From contig JALUKO010000207.1 of assembly GCA_027056525.1 (NCBI GenBank), positions 1-25,423 of the forward strand: a stretch of DNA of 25,423 nt, given 5' to 3'. Numbering within the stretch: the first letter of the stretch is position 1; each line of letters starts with the position of its first letter. The stretch comes from Helicobacteraceae bacterium (GTDB lineage Bacteria > Campylobacterota > Campylobacteria > Campylobacterales > Sulfurimonadaceae). The translations under genes and the position numbers were made by a program. Below the pieces are notes generated by a model, which saw only the letters and a list, made by a program, of their open reading frames with translations, had not been told where the DNA came from and ran no database searches. This document shows, one piece after another, positions 6,068-15,023 of this stretch.

Positions 6068-9000
6068 ATGTTTGAAAAGATACTAAAATTTTTTATCGAT
6101 AACTACAAAATAAACTATACACTTTTTTTTCTCATTTTTGCTCTGGGCATATACTCCTATATGCACATACCAAAGGAGATATCTCCAAACATAGAACCGG
6201 ATTCAATAACTATCAGAGGCTCATATGCAGGGGCATCTGTTGATACCCTTAATCAGATGGCCGTTGTGGAGATAGAAGATAAAGTGAACAATATTGTAGG
6301 AGTAAAAGCTGTTACTTCTATCATTTCACCGGGAAGATTTAGTATCATCCTTGAACTTGATGATGGTGTGGACAAAAAAGATATGATCATGAGTGTTGAA
6401 GATGCGATCTCACTCATTAGAAGCAATCTTCCAAGCGATATGGATGAACCAACTATCAGAAGTGTTGCACATTCACGAAGTCTTTTACATCTCTCGATCC
6501 TCTCATCAAAAGTTTCCAGAGATGAGCTCAAAAGAGTCTCAAAAAAGCTTAAAAGCAAAATCATGTCTATCAAAGATATATCAGATGTAACGATTTTTGG
6601 GGATTCTGATCTTTTTTATGAAATTCTTATTGATGAAAAAAAAGTAAATGCCTATGGTCTCTCCTTAGATGAAACACTACGCATGATCTCAGAAGTCTCT
6701 TATATTTTCCCTCTTGGAAAACTTGACAATCCTAAAGAACGCTATTTCCTCTCTATGCAAAACGACAATCATCTCTCAAGTGATCTTTCCAACACAGTCA
6801 TAAATATAAACGATCAGCAAATTACACTCAAAGATATTGCCCATATCAAAAAGAAATATGAAGATTCTTCCACTCTAGCAAGTATAAATGCTCAAAACTC
6901 CATAACGCTTGCCATTTCACAAAATCCTCAGGGCAACGCTATAACGATCGCTAAGGATGTGAAAAAACTTGTAGATGAAACAAAAATAGATGATACCAAT
7001 TTAACTATACGAATGGATAAATCAACGGTGATCAAGGATAGACTCAATATTGTTATCTCTAACATCCTTTTGGGAGTCCTTTTGATCACACTTCTGACAT
7101 CAGCTCTCATAAATATTCGTATAGCTTTTGTTATTGCCCTTGGTATCCCGACATCTTTTGTCATGGGAGCTATATACTTTTATTTTACCGGTTACAGCAT
7201 CAATGTCACTTCACTTATCGGCGTTTTGATCGCTATTGGTATCATTGTTGATGATGCTATTGTTGTAAGTGAAAATATACAACAGTATATAGAAAAAGGC
7301 TACTCTGCAAGAGATGCTGCTCTGCTTGGAACAAAAGAGATGGCAAAACCAGTCACCATAGCCTCGTTAACCACACTTTTTTCTTTTATTCCACTCCTTA
7401 TGCTCAGTGGAAGAACAGGAGAGATCATACAGCTTATCCCTATTGCTTTTTCTGCGCTTGTTATCGCTTCACTACTAGAATCATTTATCTTTTTACCCAT
7501 ACATGCTTCACATATTCTCTCATCAAAATCAAAAACCTTGTCATGGGAAAAGATCAATTTACTCTATTTTAAAACTCTTAAAAAACTTGTAAAGTACCAA
7601 AAAACTTTTTTAAGTGTTTTTGTTATTCTTGTACCACTGCTTATATACTATGGCTTTACAACATCCAAATTTCAAATGTTTCAGCCTTTTGATGCCAGTT
7701 CCATCAACATCACATTTAAAGCTCAACCAACCACCACACTTGAAGAATCACTCAAGATAGTGCAAACTTTGGAAAAAGATATCCTTATGGAGAGTGAAAG
7801 ATTTTTTGTTAAATATGTCAGTTCCACTGCAGGATATAGAAGAAGCGCAACAGGTACTACTGAGATGTACCCCTATGTCGGTTATATATCTATAGAGCTT
7901 CAAAAGATGCGTCCTATCAATTTTGTTGATAAATACATAACTCCCTATCTAAGTCTTTACTATGATCCAAAAGGTCGCATCCGCGATAAATCCTCTCAGG
8001 AGATCTCTGCAGATCTTAGAAAATGGCTCAAAGAAAAAGAGTATGCAAAAAACTTCAAACTTACAAATCTGATGGTTGTTGAAAATAATATGGGGCACTC
8101 AAAAGCAGATATTCGCATAGGTGTCATCAGTGATAACTACCAAAAAGCACTCAAGGCAATACGCGAGATCGAATCCATCTTTGCTTCTATAAACGGAATC
8201 AAATATTTTGGTGATAATGTTAAGGTAGGTGCTGATGAGATAAAACTCAAACTCAATGATTATGCAAAAGAACTGGGTATTACTCAAAAGTATCTAGGTC
8301 AATATATCTCCAATCTTTACTTGAGTAGAAAAATTGGTGTTATTTCTGACGGTAAAGAGCTTTTTGATGTTAAGGTGAAATCACTCAACTATAAAGACGA
8401 TATGCAAAAGTTTGAAAATCTAGAAATCCCTTTAAAAAATGGTCTTCTTGTCAAACTTAAAGATATTTGTGAATTTGTTAAAGTGGAATCACTAGAGAGA
8501 CTTGTCAAAGATGACGGGGAGACAAATTTTTATGTTTTTGCCAATGTAGATCCTTCTGTTATTACGGCTACAGAAGTGCTTGAAAAGATCGCACCCCTTC
8601 TTGAAAAACTACAAAAGACAAAAGATATAAGACTTAAATTTAAAGGGGAAAGAGAGCAAAAAAGAACTATGCAAACAGAGATGATTCTTGCATCTTTCTT
8701 GGCAGTCATACTTATATTTATCTCTATACTCTATCTTTTTAATTCTTTTAGAGAAACATTTATAGTGATATCAGTTATCCCTTTTTCCATCTTGGGTATC
8801 TATGGCGGGCATTATATTATGGGTCTAAATATCTCTCTGCCATCACTCATCGGAGCACTTGGTCTTGCAGGTGTTATTGTTAATGATGGCATCATTATGA
8901 TGTCTACACTCAAAAATGCAAAAACAAAAGAGGATATATTTCTTTTGGCTTCTCGAAGATTGCGACCTATTATTCTTACCTCTGTAACAACTATCATCGG

Positions 9001-9154
9001 TCTATCATCTCTTATGTTCTTTGCAACAGCACAGGCAGTTGTGTTTCAACCTCTTGCTATAACAATAGGATTCGGACTTTTATGGGGAACTGTTTTAAAC
9101 CTTTTTTATCTTCCGACAATATATAATTTCTTTCACAGGCACAAAAATGAATAG
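6068..9154 (+). CDS. RND-family efflux transporter, AcrB/HAE1-like permease
   Basis: This 1028-residue inner-membrane exporter has the full RND architecture: TM1 at about 15-34, a periplasmic porter domain, TM2-TM6 around 326-480, a second porter half, and a C-terminal TM block from about 875. The proton-relay acidic pair is intact in TM4 (GIIVDDAIVVSENI, D395-D396), and the second-half counterpart reads VIVNDGIIM (N939-D940) where AcrB has a lysine. It should trade protons for substrate export across both membranes with an adaptor and TolC channel; substrate is not predictable. AAGGGA lies 6 bases before the ATG. Its end overlaps the TonB-like gene by 8 bases. No adaptor is in this operon; an HlyD-like adaptor and a TolC-like gene lie in the facing minus-strand operon. 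Confidence 0.93.
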   Translation: MFEKILKFFIDNYKINYTLFFLIFALGIYSYMHIPKEISPNIEPDSITIRGSYAGASVDTLNQMAVVEIEDKVNNIVGVKAVTSIISPGRFSIILELDDGVDKKDMIMSVEDAISLIRSNLPSDMDEPTIRSVAHSRSLLHLSILSSKVSRDELKRVSKKLKSKIMSIKDISDVTIFGDSDLFYEILIDEKKVNAYGLSLDETLRMISEVSYIFPLGKLDNPKERYFLSMQNDNHLSSDLSNTVININDQQITLKDIAHIKKKYEDSSTLASINAQNSITLAISQNPQGNAITIAKDVKKLVDETKIDDTNLTIRMDKSTVIKDRLNIVISNILLGVLLITLLTSALINIRIAFVIALGIPTSFVMGAIYFYFTGYSINVTSLIGVLIAIGIIVDDAIVVSENIQQYIEKGYSARDAALLGTKEMAKPVTIASLTTLFSFIPLLMLSGRTGEIIQLIPIAFSALVIASLLESFIFLPIHASHILSSKSKTLSWEKINLLYFKTLKKLVKYQKTFLSVFVILVPLLIYYGFTTSKFQMFQPFDASSINITFKAQPTTTLEESLKIVQTLEKDILMESERFFVKYVSSTAGYRRSATGTTEMYPYVGYISIELQKMRPINFVDKYITPYLSLYYDPKGRIRDKSSQEISADLRKWLKEKEYAKNFKLTNLMVVENNMGHSKADIRIGVISDNYQKALKAIREIESIFASINGIKYFGDNVKVGADEIKLKLNDYAKELGITQKYLGQYISNLYLSRKIGVISDGKELFDVKVKSLNYKDDMQKFENLEIPLKNGLLVKLKDICEFVKVESLERLVKDDGETNFYVFANVDPSVITATEVLEKIAPLLEKLQKTKDIRLKFKGEREQKRTMQTEMILASFLAVILIFISILYLFNSFRETFIVISVIPFSILGIYGGHYIMGLNISLPSLIGALGLAGVIVNDGIIMMSTLKNAKTKEDIFLLASRRLRPIILTSVTTIIGLSSLMFFATAQAVVFQPLAITIGFGLLWGTVLNLFYLPTIYNFFHRHKNE

Positions 9155-9923
9155 ATACTTATCTTCTTTTATCATTGCTTTTATTTTATACACAAGTGCA
9201 TTAGTCGCCGTGTTTTATTTTATAAATAAAAATCAAAACTGCCATGCCAGGTGTGGATGTGAGACAATGCATAAGATCAATATAGCAATGATCTCTCCTC
9301 TGCAGACAAGTGTTACACAGCCAAAACAAGAAAAAAAAGTTGAACCAAAACCAAAACCGATCGAAAAGCCTAAACCCAAGCATGTGCAAAAGCCAAAGCC
9401 TATACTGAGGCCTTTAGAAAAACCAAAAACTGTACTACAACAAGAAGTAGTAAAAACAATACCTCTAAAAAAAGAGCAAACAGAGGCTGTAACACAAGAG
9501 GAGGTGCAAGAAGAACTGCAAAAAGAGGCACCCGAAGAGTTATTTGAAGTTGAAAAAGAGAGTGAAGATACACAAAGTGAAACCCACCAGATCACTCAAG
9601 AAAGTGCAACTGCAAACGCACAACAAGAACAGATACTTCAAGCGAAGAAAAATCTTTTTTTAACTAATCTTATGCAAAGAATAAACGATAACAAATCATA
9701 TCCGAATATGGCAAGAAGAAGATGTATGGAGGGTGATGTTGAAGTTCAATTTGTTATTATGGCTAATGGAACAGTAGAAGATATAAAAGTTCTCTCAGGA
9801 AAAAGAATCTTTAAAAAATCTACCATTCAAGCTATTAGCAGATGTTTTCCTATGGAGGTGGATACCACTCTCTTTAACTTCCCAAAGGAGTTTAAAATAA
9901 AGATATCCTATGTTTTAAGATAG
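9147..9923 (+). CDS. TonB-like energy transducer protein
   Basis: This 258-residue protein has an N-terminal membrane anchor (about residues 7-26), a Pro/Lys-rich spacer (about 60-95, repeated KPKP units), a Glu/Gln-rich stretch (110-165) and a TonB C-terminal domain at about 175-258 (SYPNMARRRCMEGDVEVQFVIMANGTV...). TonB proteins transmit the ExbB-ExbD proton-driven force to outer-membrane receptors. Unusually, a cysteine cluster NCHARCGC (C32, C36, C38) follows the anchor on the periplasmic side, and C193 and C233 in the C-terminal domain could form a disulfide. The gene overlaps the RND permease by 8 bases, so the two are coupled; exbB, exbD and receptor genes are absent. Whether it serves siderophore-type uptake or the efflux system is unknown. 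Confidence 0.87.
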   Translation: MNRYLSSFIIAFILYTSALVAVFYFINKNQNCHARCGCETMHKINIAMISPLQTSVTQPKQEKKVEPKPKPIEKPKPKHVQKPKPILRPLEKPKTVLQQEVVKTIPLKKEQTEAVTQEEVQEELQKEAPEELFEVEKESEDTQSETHQITQESATANAQQEQILQAKKNLFLTNLMQRINDNKSYPNMARRRCMEGDVEVQFVIMANGTVEDIKVLSGKRIFKKSTIQAISRCFPMEVDTTLFNFPKEFKIKISYVLR

Positions 9924-9928
9924 CTCTA

Positions 9929-10936
9929 TTATCCCTCTTTTCTAAAACGTATCATTTTAAAGCGTTCCCCTAAGAAGTTTGGCATAATAAGCATTTTGGC
10001 CTTTTCAAGTTCTTGCTTGTAAAGCTTCTCTTCAACATTTGCTTTGAGTATCTCTAAAAGCTCTAAAAGACCCATATCAACAAGTGCAACCATTTGTGCT
10101 TTAAACTCCACAAACTCCACGCCAGCCTCCACAAAGGCATCTTTCACATGTTCAAAAGTTACATCATAGGTTATATCTGATTTTGCAAACAGCTCCTCTC
10201 TTGCAATATACTCCTCACTATCTTTTGGAGTAAAAAACGGCAGTACTTTGTGTTTTGTATATACGCGTAGTGAAAAATCAGGTCGTGCCTGCATCTCACC
10301 ATAGTCAAAACTGATAAATTCAAATTTTTCACAGCTCTGAGCCATTTCAGAAGCAAACGCTTCATAGCCTACTGCTATCTCACCCCTGTCCTTATGGTAT
10401 TTTTGTGCCTTTGATGTAACCCAGCTGTCTTCACTCTCAAATACTACATTGTGGTTATCGACTTGTGCTGTTTTTCCCTTGTAGTAAAGCTCACATGGAA
10501 ATGCATCAAAAATTTCATTGGCAATAAAAAAAGCGTTTGTGCACCTTAGTTCACTTAGTGATTTATAGTGGGTAAGGTTGATCACATCACCAAAAGACTC
10601 CTGAAAATAGTTTTTTTGAAACTTCTCAAGATCATCAAAACGCTCTATGATTACAAACTCTAAACTCTCTAGAAGCTTTGGTCTGAGAGTATAGATAAAC
10701 TCTATCACATCTGCTAGAAAATATCCATGGTGCGCACCTATCTCGCAAACAACACCATTTTTTGCTAAAAAACCTTCATCTACCAAAGAGATAATATGTT
10801 TGGCTATAGTACCTCCAAAAAACTTACTTGTGCTCACTGCCGTGTAAAAATCACCCTTTTTACCTATATTTTTGTAGGTTGCATAATATCCCTCATCTCC
10901 ATAGAGCCACTGTGTCATATACTCGCTAAATTTCAC
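9929..10936 (-). CDS. SAM-dependent methyltransferase, MidA/NDUFAF7 family (DUF185)
   Basis: This protein of about 335 residues belongs to the MidA family; its mitochondrial member NDUFAF7 methylates an arginine of the complex I subunit NDUFS2 during assembly. Visible signatures are the N-terminal FSEYMTQWLYGDEGYY...KKGDFYTA...FFG, the SAM-binding motif CEIGAHHGYFLADV (about 64-77) and NEIFDAFP (about 140-147). I start it at GTG 10936, right after the tolC-like stop codon, because AGGTGG lies 8 bases upstream and family members begin near FSEYM; in-frame ATGs at 10963 and 10954 would overlap the upstream gene and have poor ribosome sites. It is the last gene of the five-gene minus operon and converges on the TonB-like gene with 5 bases between stops. 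The target here is not shown. Confidence 0.88.
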   Translation of the reverse strand: MKFSEYMTQWLYGDEGYYATYKNIGKKGDFYTAVSTSKFFGGTIAKHIISLVDEGFLAKNGVVCEIGAHHGYFLADVIEFIYTLRPKLLESLEFVIIERFDDLEKFQKNYFQESFGDVINLTHYKSLSELRCTNAFFIANEIFDAFPCELYYKGKTAQVDNHNVVFESEDSWVTSKAQKYHKDRGEIAVGYEAFASEMAQSCEKFEFISFDYGEMQARPDFSLRVYTKHKVLPFFTPKDSEEYIAREELFAKSDITYDVTFEHVKDAFVEAGVEFVEFKAQMVALVDMGLLELLEILKANVEEKLYKQELEKAKMLIMPNFLGERFKMIRFRKEG

Positions 10937-10937
10937 A

Positions 10938-12155
10938 CTACTTCCCACCTTCATACATCTCATAAAGCGTTAATAGCTCTCGTTGTTTATCTATCTCAAA
11001 TACTTGAATATCAATCTCTTGCATCTTTAAAGAGTTCTCTAAAAGCTCTACATCATAATGTGTTTTATACCCGGCATTATACAGATCTCTTGTATCTTCG
11101 AGCAATTTATCATAGATATCTCTATTTTCTATACAAAGTGTTATCTTCTTATCAAAATTATCTATGTTTTGCATCACTTGATCATAAAGAGCATGCAACT
11201 CTCTTTTTTTATCTTCTAAAGCAAGTTTTGCTTTTAAATAGGTTACTTTTGAGCTTTCCATATCTTTAAAAGTATTGATATCAAGAGGCATATACGCTTT
11301 AAAGCCATAATCGTAGTAATCTTTCTCATTAGCTCCAAAAGCATAACTGTTATTTTCGCTTTTACTCCAGTTGTACCCTGCTGTTATGCTCAAGCGAGGT
11401 AGATATTTGGAAGTCACCACATCTTTGTTATATCTGTTTTTTTCAATATCACTCTTAGACATCTTCAGGACAATATTGTCTCTTAAAAAATCATCTTCAT
11501 CTATGTACTCCAGATGAGGCGTTCTCACACTTTTATAATTAACATCACTGATAGTTTGAAACTGTGAGAGAAGTCTTTCTTTGGAAGTTTGCATATCATA
11601 AAGCGCCTGTATAACATTGTTACGCTCTATCACTGCATTATCCAAAAATCCGGAATCAAGCTGTCCATTGAGGTATTGTTCTTTTTTGAGCTGCAAATTT
11701 ATTTCAGCATTTTTTATTTGCAAATTTTGTTTAGCGATCTTAAGCTCCATCTGCTTAATCTGCATCAATAGAGAGATAGCATCTTTTATCAATTTTCTCT
11801 TAAGGACATCAACAGAAAGATCCATGTATTTACGAGATGCCTCTGCATACTTTATGGCATAGTAGATCCCCCCACTTTGAAAAATGCTCTGATCCATTTT
11901 AATAGCAGCATTTTGAGAAGTTTGCTCACCTCCATACGGATTACTTCTAGAGTAACTGTATTGTAAGTTCAAAGGAGCTATCCAGGAATCGCGAAGCTTC
12001 GAACTCTCAGCTTTATTTTTTTCATAATCATAAGAGAATTGTTCCTGTTTATTTTTGGATATATAATTCTCTAGTGATTCGCTGTTTTGATCTGCAAGTA
12101 AAGTTGTGGCACTACAAAGCAGATACAGCAGACTCAAGAGCTTGAAAGCCTTCAT
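10938..12155 (-). CDS. TolC-family outer membrane efflux channel protein
   Basis: This 405-residue protein has a cleavable signal peptide (about residues 1-21, ending TLLADQ) and the long amphipathic helices of the outer-membrane efflux protein family: a first coiled-coil pair around 100-200 (KRKLIKDAISLLMQIKQMELKIAKQNLQIKNAE region), a membrane-strand region near SITAGYNWSKS, and a second pair around 295-400 with the typical DLYNAGYKTHYDVELLENSL segment. It would form the trimeric exit duct for an export pump. Its ATG lies inside the 3' end of argD (44-base overlap) with GAGGA 5 bases upstream. The matching RND permease is on the opposite strand just beyond MidA, and an HlyD-like adaptor is the first gene of this operon, so they may work together. 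Confidence 0.9.
   Translation of the reverse strand: MKAFKLLSLLYLLCSATTLLADQNSESLENYISKNKQEQFSYDYEKNKAESSKLRDSWIAPLNLQYSYSRSNPYGGEQTSQNAAIKMDQSIFQSGGIYYAIKYAEASRKYMDLSVDVLKRKLIKDAISLLMQIKQMELKIAKQNLQIKNAEINLQLKKEQYLNGQLDSGFLDNAVIERNNVIQALYDMQTSKERLLSQFQTISDVNYKSVRTPHLEYIDEDDFLRDNIVLKMSKSDIEKNRYNKDVVTSKYLPRLSITAGYNWSKSENNSYAFGANEKDYYDYGFKAYMPLDINTFKDMESSKVTYLKAKLALEDKKRELHALYDQVMQNIDNFDKKITLCIENRDIYDKLLEDTRDLYNAGYKTHYDVELLENSLKMQEIDIQVFEIDKQRELLTLYEMYEGGK
10945..10950 (-). promoter_or_regulatory. Shine-Dalgarno AGGTGG for a GTG start
   Basis: AGGTGG, inside the last codons of the tolC-like gene, lies 8 bases before GTG 10936. It supports that start for the MidA methyltransferase over the in-frame ATGs upstream. 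Confidence 0.6.
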
Positions 12156-13293
12156 CGATTTCCTCTTTTGTGATAGTTAGCGGTGGTAAAAATCTTAAAG
12201 TATTACGTCCCGCTTTGAGCACCATTACTCCCGCGTCTCTGGCATTGTTAATGATGCTGTTTAAGGTCTTGGCATCTTTTGTACGTAACCCACACATCAT
12301 ACCTATGCCCACTTTTTGCGTAAAAATATCTTTATGTTTTTCGTAAAATTTTTCAAGCGCCTGATTGAACATCAAAGAGCCTATCTCCAGGTCTCCCGAT
12401 TGCTTCATCTGTGATAAAATATCTACAACCTCACATACCGCACGGGCTGAGAGATAATTACCCCCAAAGGTTGAACCGTGATCTCCGGCTGAAAGTACAT
12501 GCTTGAGTGTTGTCATAACTATCCCAACCGGTACACCGCCACCGATACCCTTTGCCAAGGTGATGATCTCAGGTGTTATGCCATACGCTTGTGAAGCAGT
12601 AAACTCTCCCACTCTGTAACATCCAGTTTGTACTTCATCGACTATAAGAGGGATCTCTTTGTCTTTGAGAAGTTTTGCAAGTGCCTGTACTTTTGCCTTG
12701 TCTTGAGGTTCAACACCACCCTCACCCTGAATCAGCTCTATCATAACCGCTGCCGTGTGATCATCCAGAAGTGATGCTATCTCATCGATACCGTCGGCAT
12801 ATACGAAACCATCCGGAAACGGTCCAAAATAGTTATGCATAGATTCCTGTCCTGTTGCTTTGACCGTTGTAATGGTACGACCGTGAAAAGAATGGTTCAG
12901 CGTAATAATCTTGTAGCGCTTGATCTCTCCATCACGCTCACCATGCTTTCTTACGATCTTGATAGCACCCTCATTTGCTTCAGCCCCACTGTTTGCAAAA
13001 AAACATTGCATATCGTAGCCACTTGCTTGCACCACTTTTTGAGCAGCTAACGCCTGAGGTGCCATATAGTAAAGATTCGATATATGTGTTATTTGTGAGA
13101 GCTGTTTACACAAGGCTTTACTCACCTGCTCATTTGCATGACCTACAGAAACAACCCCTATTCCGGAAGTAAAATCTATATATTTTTTCCCACTGCTATC
13201 AAAAAGTGTTGCATTTTTACCACTGACAAACTCCACATCTGCTCTTGCATATGTAGGTAAAACATATTTTGTATCTATCTCTTTTATATTCAT
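12112..13293 (-). CDS. argD: Acetylornithine aminotransferase
   Basis: ArgD is the cytoplasmic PLP enzyme of arginine synthesis that makes N-acetylornithine from N-acetylglutamate semialdehyde, and often acts in lysine synthesis too. The 393-residue protein has class-III aminotransferase signatures: ANSGAEANEGAIKI (100-113), SFHGRT (135-140), the cofactor aspartate in DEVQTG (219-224) and the Schiff-base lysine K248 in LAKGIGGG. The loop after DEVQTG reads CYRVGE, where many ArgD have MGRTGK. The start overlaps the molybdopterin oxidoreductase stop by 4 bases (ATGA), and the last 44 bases overlap the tolC-like gene. No other arginine genes are here. The family also includes ornithine and GABA aminotransferases, but length and overall similarity favour ArgD. 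Confidence 0.93.
   Translation of the reverse strand: MNIKEIDTKYVLPTYARADVEFVSGKNATLFDSSGKKYIDFTSGIGVVSVGHANEQVSKALCKQLSQITHISNLYYMAPQALAAQKVVQASGYDMQCFFANSGAEANEGAIKIVRKHGERDGEIKRYKIITLNHSFHGRTITTVKATGQESMHNYFGPFPDGFVYADGIDEIASLLDDHTAAVMIELIQGEGGVEPQDKAKVQALAKLLKDKEIPLIVDEVQTGCYRVGEFTASQAYGITPEIITLAKGIGGGVPVGIVMTTLKHVLSAGDHGSTFGGNYLSARAVCEVVDILSQMKQSGDLEIGSLMFNQALEKFYEKHKDIFTQKVGIGMMCGLRTKDAKTLNSIINNARDAGVMVLKAGRNTLRFLPPLTITKEEIDEGFQALESAVSAL
12161..12165 (-). promoter_or_regulatory. Shine-Dalgarno GAGGA within argD for the tolC-like gene
   Basis: GAGGA lies 5 bases before the ATG at 12155, inside the argD coding sequence. It supports the long overlap of the two genes, and the resulting N-terminus is a good signal peptide. 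Confidence 0.65.
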
Positions 13294-15023
13294 CTACTTA
13301 CCTTTACTTTATTATCTTGAAATATTGCGCATTTGCCATCGAGTGAATGTTTAGAAGTTGTTAAATTATTCACACCTCTTGTTCCACTGTAGATCAGCAC
13401 ACAGTCACTTCTGAGATCATTGTCTATTTTAACTTTGAGTTGCACACTTCCGTTTTCTGAACTGATAGATACTACCTCATCTTCCAAAAACCCGAGAGTT
13501 GCATGCAAATAGACCCTCTCTTCTCTAAAAAACTGAGAGTTAAGCCCTTTTGCACTTTTAGGGGTGATCAAAAACAGATCATTATGCATATCAAAATCAG
13601 AATCATATTCTTCTAAAAAACAAAACTCTTCATCATCAGTATGAAATCCCTCTTTATAAGGTACATCTTCTCTCCCCTCAACATACCATTGAGCATCCAT
13701 TTTCTGAACAGCAAAGTTCTTAAAATGTTTCAGGTAAAAAGCTTCACTCTCAAGTGAAACAGCAAATCGTTTACACAGATAGGCACTGAGCTCATACTCA
13801 CTGATACCTTGATCAGTATCTGCTACTTTTGGCATATCCATCATAGCATGATGTGAGTAGGAAGTTCTTACATCATCTTTGTACAAAAAGCTTTTTGCCG
13901 GTATGACAAGATCGGCAACTTCACTTGTTTCATTTTCATAGAGACCAAAATAAATAACATTCTCAACTTGTGCGATAGAGTCTTTCACACGTAAAGAATC
14001 AGGCATTTGTGAAAGCGGATTTGCTCCCTGAATAAAAACTGTTGTAAATTTTGAAAAATCGGTATCCACCTTGGAGACCCTTTTTGCTTTTGTCTGAAAA
14101 GGTGAGTTTATCTTATCTTTTGAATTACCAAGATAAGCAACACCACACCCCTCTTTGCCAAAAAGTCCACGCATAGCTGCAAAAGCATCAATAGCCCTCA
14201 TAACATCCGCACCGTCACTGTACTTCTGAATGCCTACACCACATACAATAGCAACCTTTTTATCTTTAGTAAGTGATAAAAAAGACCCTATATCACCCAA
14301 GGTCACATCGATCTCTTCTAGTTTTGCCTTAATTCTTATGGTTTGTGTCAACTCATAAAACTCTTCATATTCAGAAGCATACTCCGCTAAGAACTCTTCA
14401 TCACAGCTGTTTTCAATATGTAAAAAACGGCTCAGAAGCATTGCCAAATAAAAATCTCCGTGTGGTTTTATCTGTATGTGCAGATCCGCCATCTTTGCAA
14501 TTTTTGTTTTTACAGGGTCGATCACGATAATGGTTTTGTTTTTTAAAAGAGGAAGTAGATGACTCGATGTGGTGTGAGGATTACGCCCCCAAATCACTAC
14601 CACTTCTGACTTTGCTATCTCTGAGAGCGGCATATTGTGATTATCTCCACGTCCATCAACTATACCCGCTTCACCGGCACCGTCACACAAACTGCCCTCT
14701 GTTAAAGTTGTTCCGTATAAAGCAAAAAAATGGTCTGTCACCTCCTGCATAAGAGCAAAATTTCCAAAACCCCTGTAATGGAGTATCTCTTGAGCATCAC
14801 TGGACTCAAGTATGTCACCCAGTTTGCTCAGAGCCTCATCCATGCTTATCTCTTTATTTTTATATCTTGGCACAGCGATGGTTGTATGCTTCTCATAATG
14901 ATTCATATGCGGACACAAAAAACCTTGCGTATGCCCCTCTTTCATCGCTTTTAACTTGCCATCATCATACACAATGCCACAGGCATCATAACAATCAAGC
15001 GGACATGCCGTGGTTTTACTCAT
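13290..15023 (-). CDS. Molybdopterin-dependent oxidoreductase with N-terminal [4Fe-4S] site
   Basis: This 577-residue protein belongs to the formate dehydrogenase/DMSO reductase (MopB) superfamily. The N-terminus carries a [4Fe-4S] motif CPLDCYDACG (C7, C11, C15) completed by C37. SLCDGAGEAG at 111-120 places C113 where the molybdenum or tungsten ligand is expected; VVVIWGRNPHTT and TVFIQGANPLSQMPDS are the two guanine-dinucleotide cofactor motifs, and the C-terminal part is the cofactor-closing beta-barrel domain. No twin-arginine signal is present, so it should be cytoplasmic. It is shorter than most family members (700 or more residues) and no electron-transfer subunit is adjacent. It overlaps the adaptor gene by 8 bases and argD by 4. 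Substrate unknown; a Cys rather than Sec/Cys-His pair does not point clearly to formate. Confidence 0.87.
   Translation of the reverse strand: MSKTTACPLDCYDACGIVYDDGKLKAMKEGHTQGFLCPHMNHYEKHTTIAVPRYKNKEISMDEALSKLGDILESSDAQEILHYRGFGNFALMQEVTDHFFALYGTTLTEGSLCDGAGEAGIVDGRGDNHNMPLSEIAKSEVVVIWGRNPHTTSSHLLPLLKNKTIIVIDPVKTKIAKMADLHIQIKPHGDFYLAMLLSRFLHIENSCDEEFLAEYASEYEEFYELTQTIRIKAKLEEIDVTLGDIGSFLSLTKDKKVAIVCGVGIQKYSDGADVMRAIDAFAAMRGLFGKEGCGVAYLGNSKDKINSPFQTKAKRVSKVDTDFSKFTTVFIQGANPLSQMPDSLRVKDSIAQVENVIYFGLYENETSEVADLVIPAKSFLYKDDVRTSYSHHAMMDMPKVADTDQGISEYELSAYLCKRFAVSLESEAFYLKHFKNFAVQKMDAQWYVEGREDVPYKEGFHTDDEEFCFLEEYDSDFDMHNDLFLITPKSAKGLNSQFFREERVYLHATLGFLEDEVVSISSENGSVQLKVKIDNDLRSDCVLIYSGTRGVNNLTTSKHSLDGKCAIFQDNKVKVSR

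Noticed and set aside
9340..9435. Repetitive Pro/Lys codons that look like a short DNA repeat or CRISPR-like tract
   Set aside because: The repeats are irregular in spacing and encode the KPKP spacer of the TonB-like protein.
9233..9595. 120-codon open frame antisense to the TonB-like gene
   Set aside because: It mirrors the biased Pro/Lys/Glu codons of the real gene and encodes a Ser/Cys/Phe-rich sequence with no recognisable motif.
10796..11269. 157-codon plus-strand frame across the midA/tolC-like junction
   Set aside because: It lies antisense to two well-supported genes and shows no ribosome site or domain pattern.
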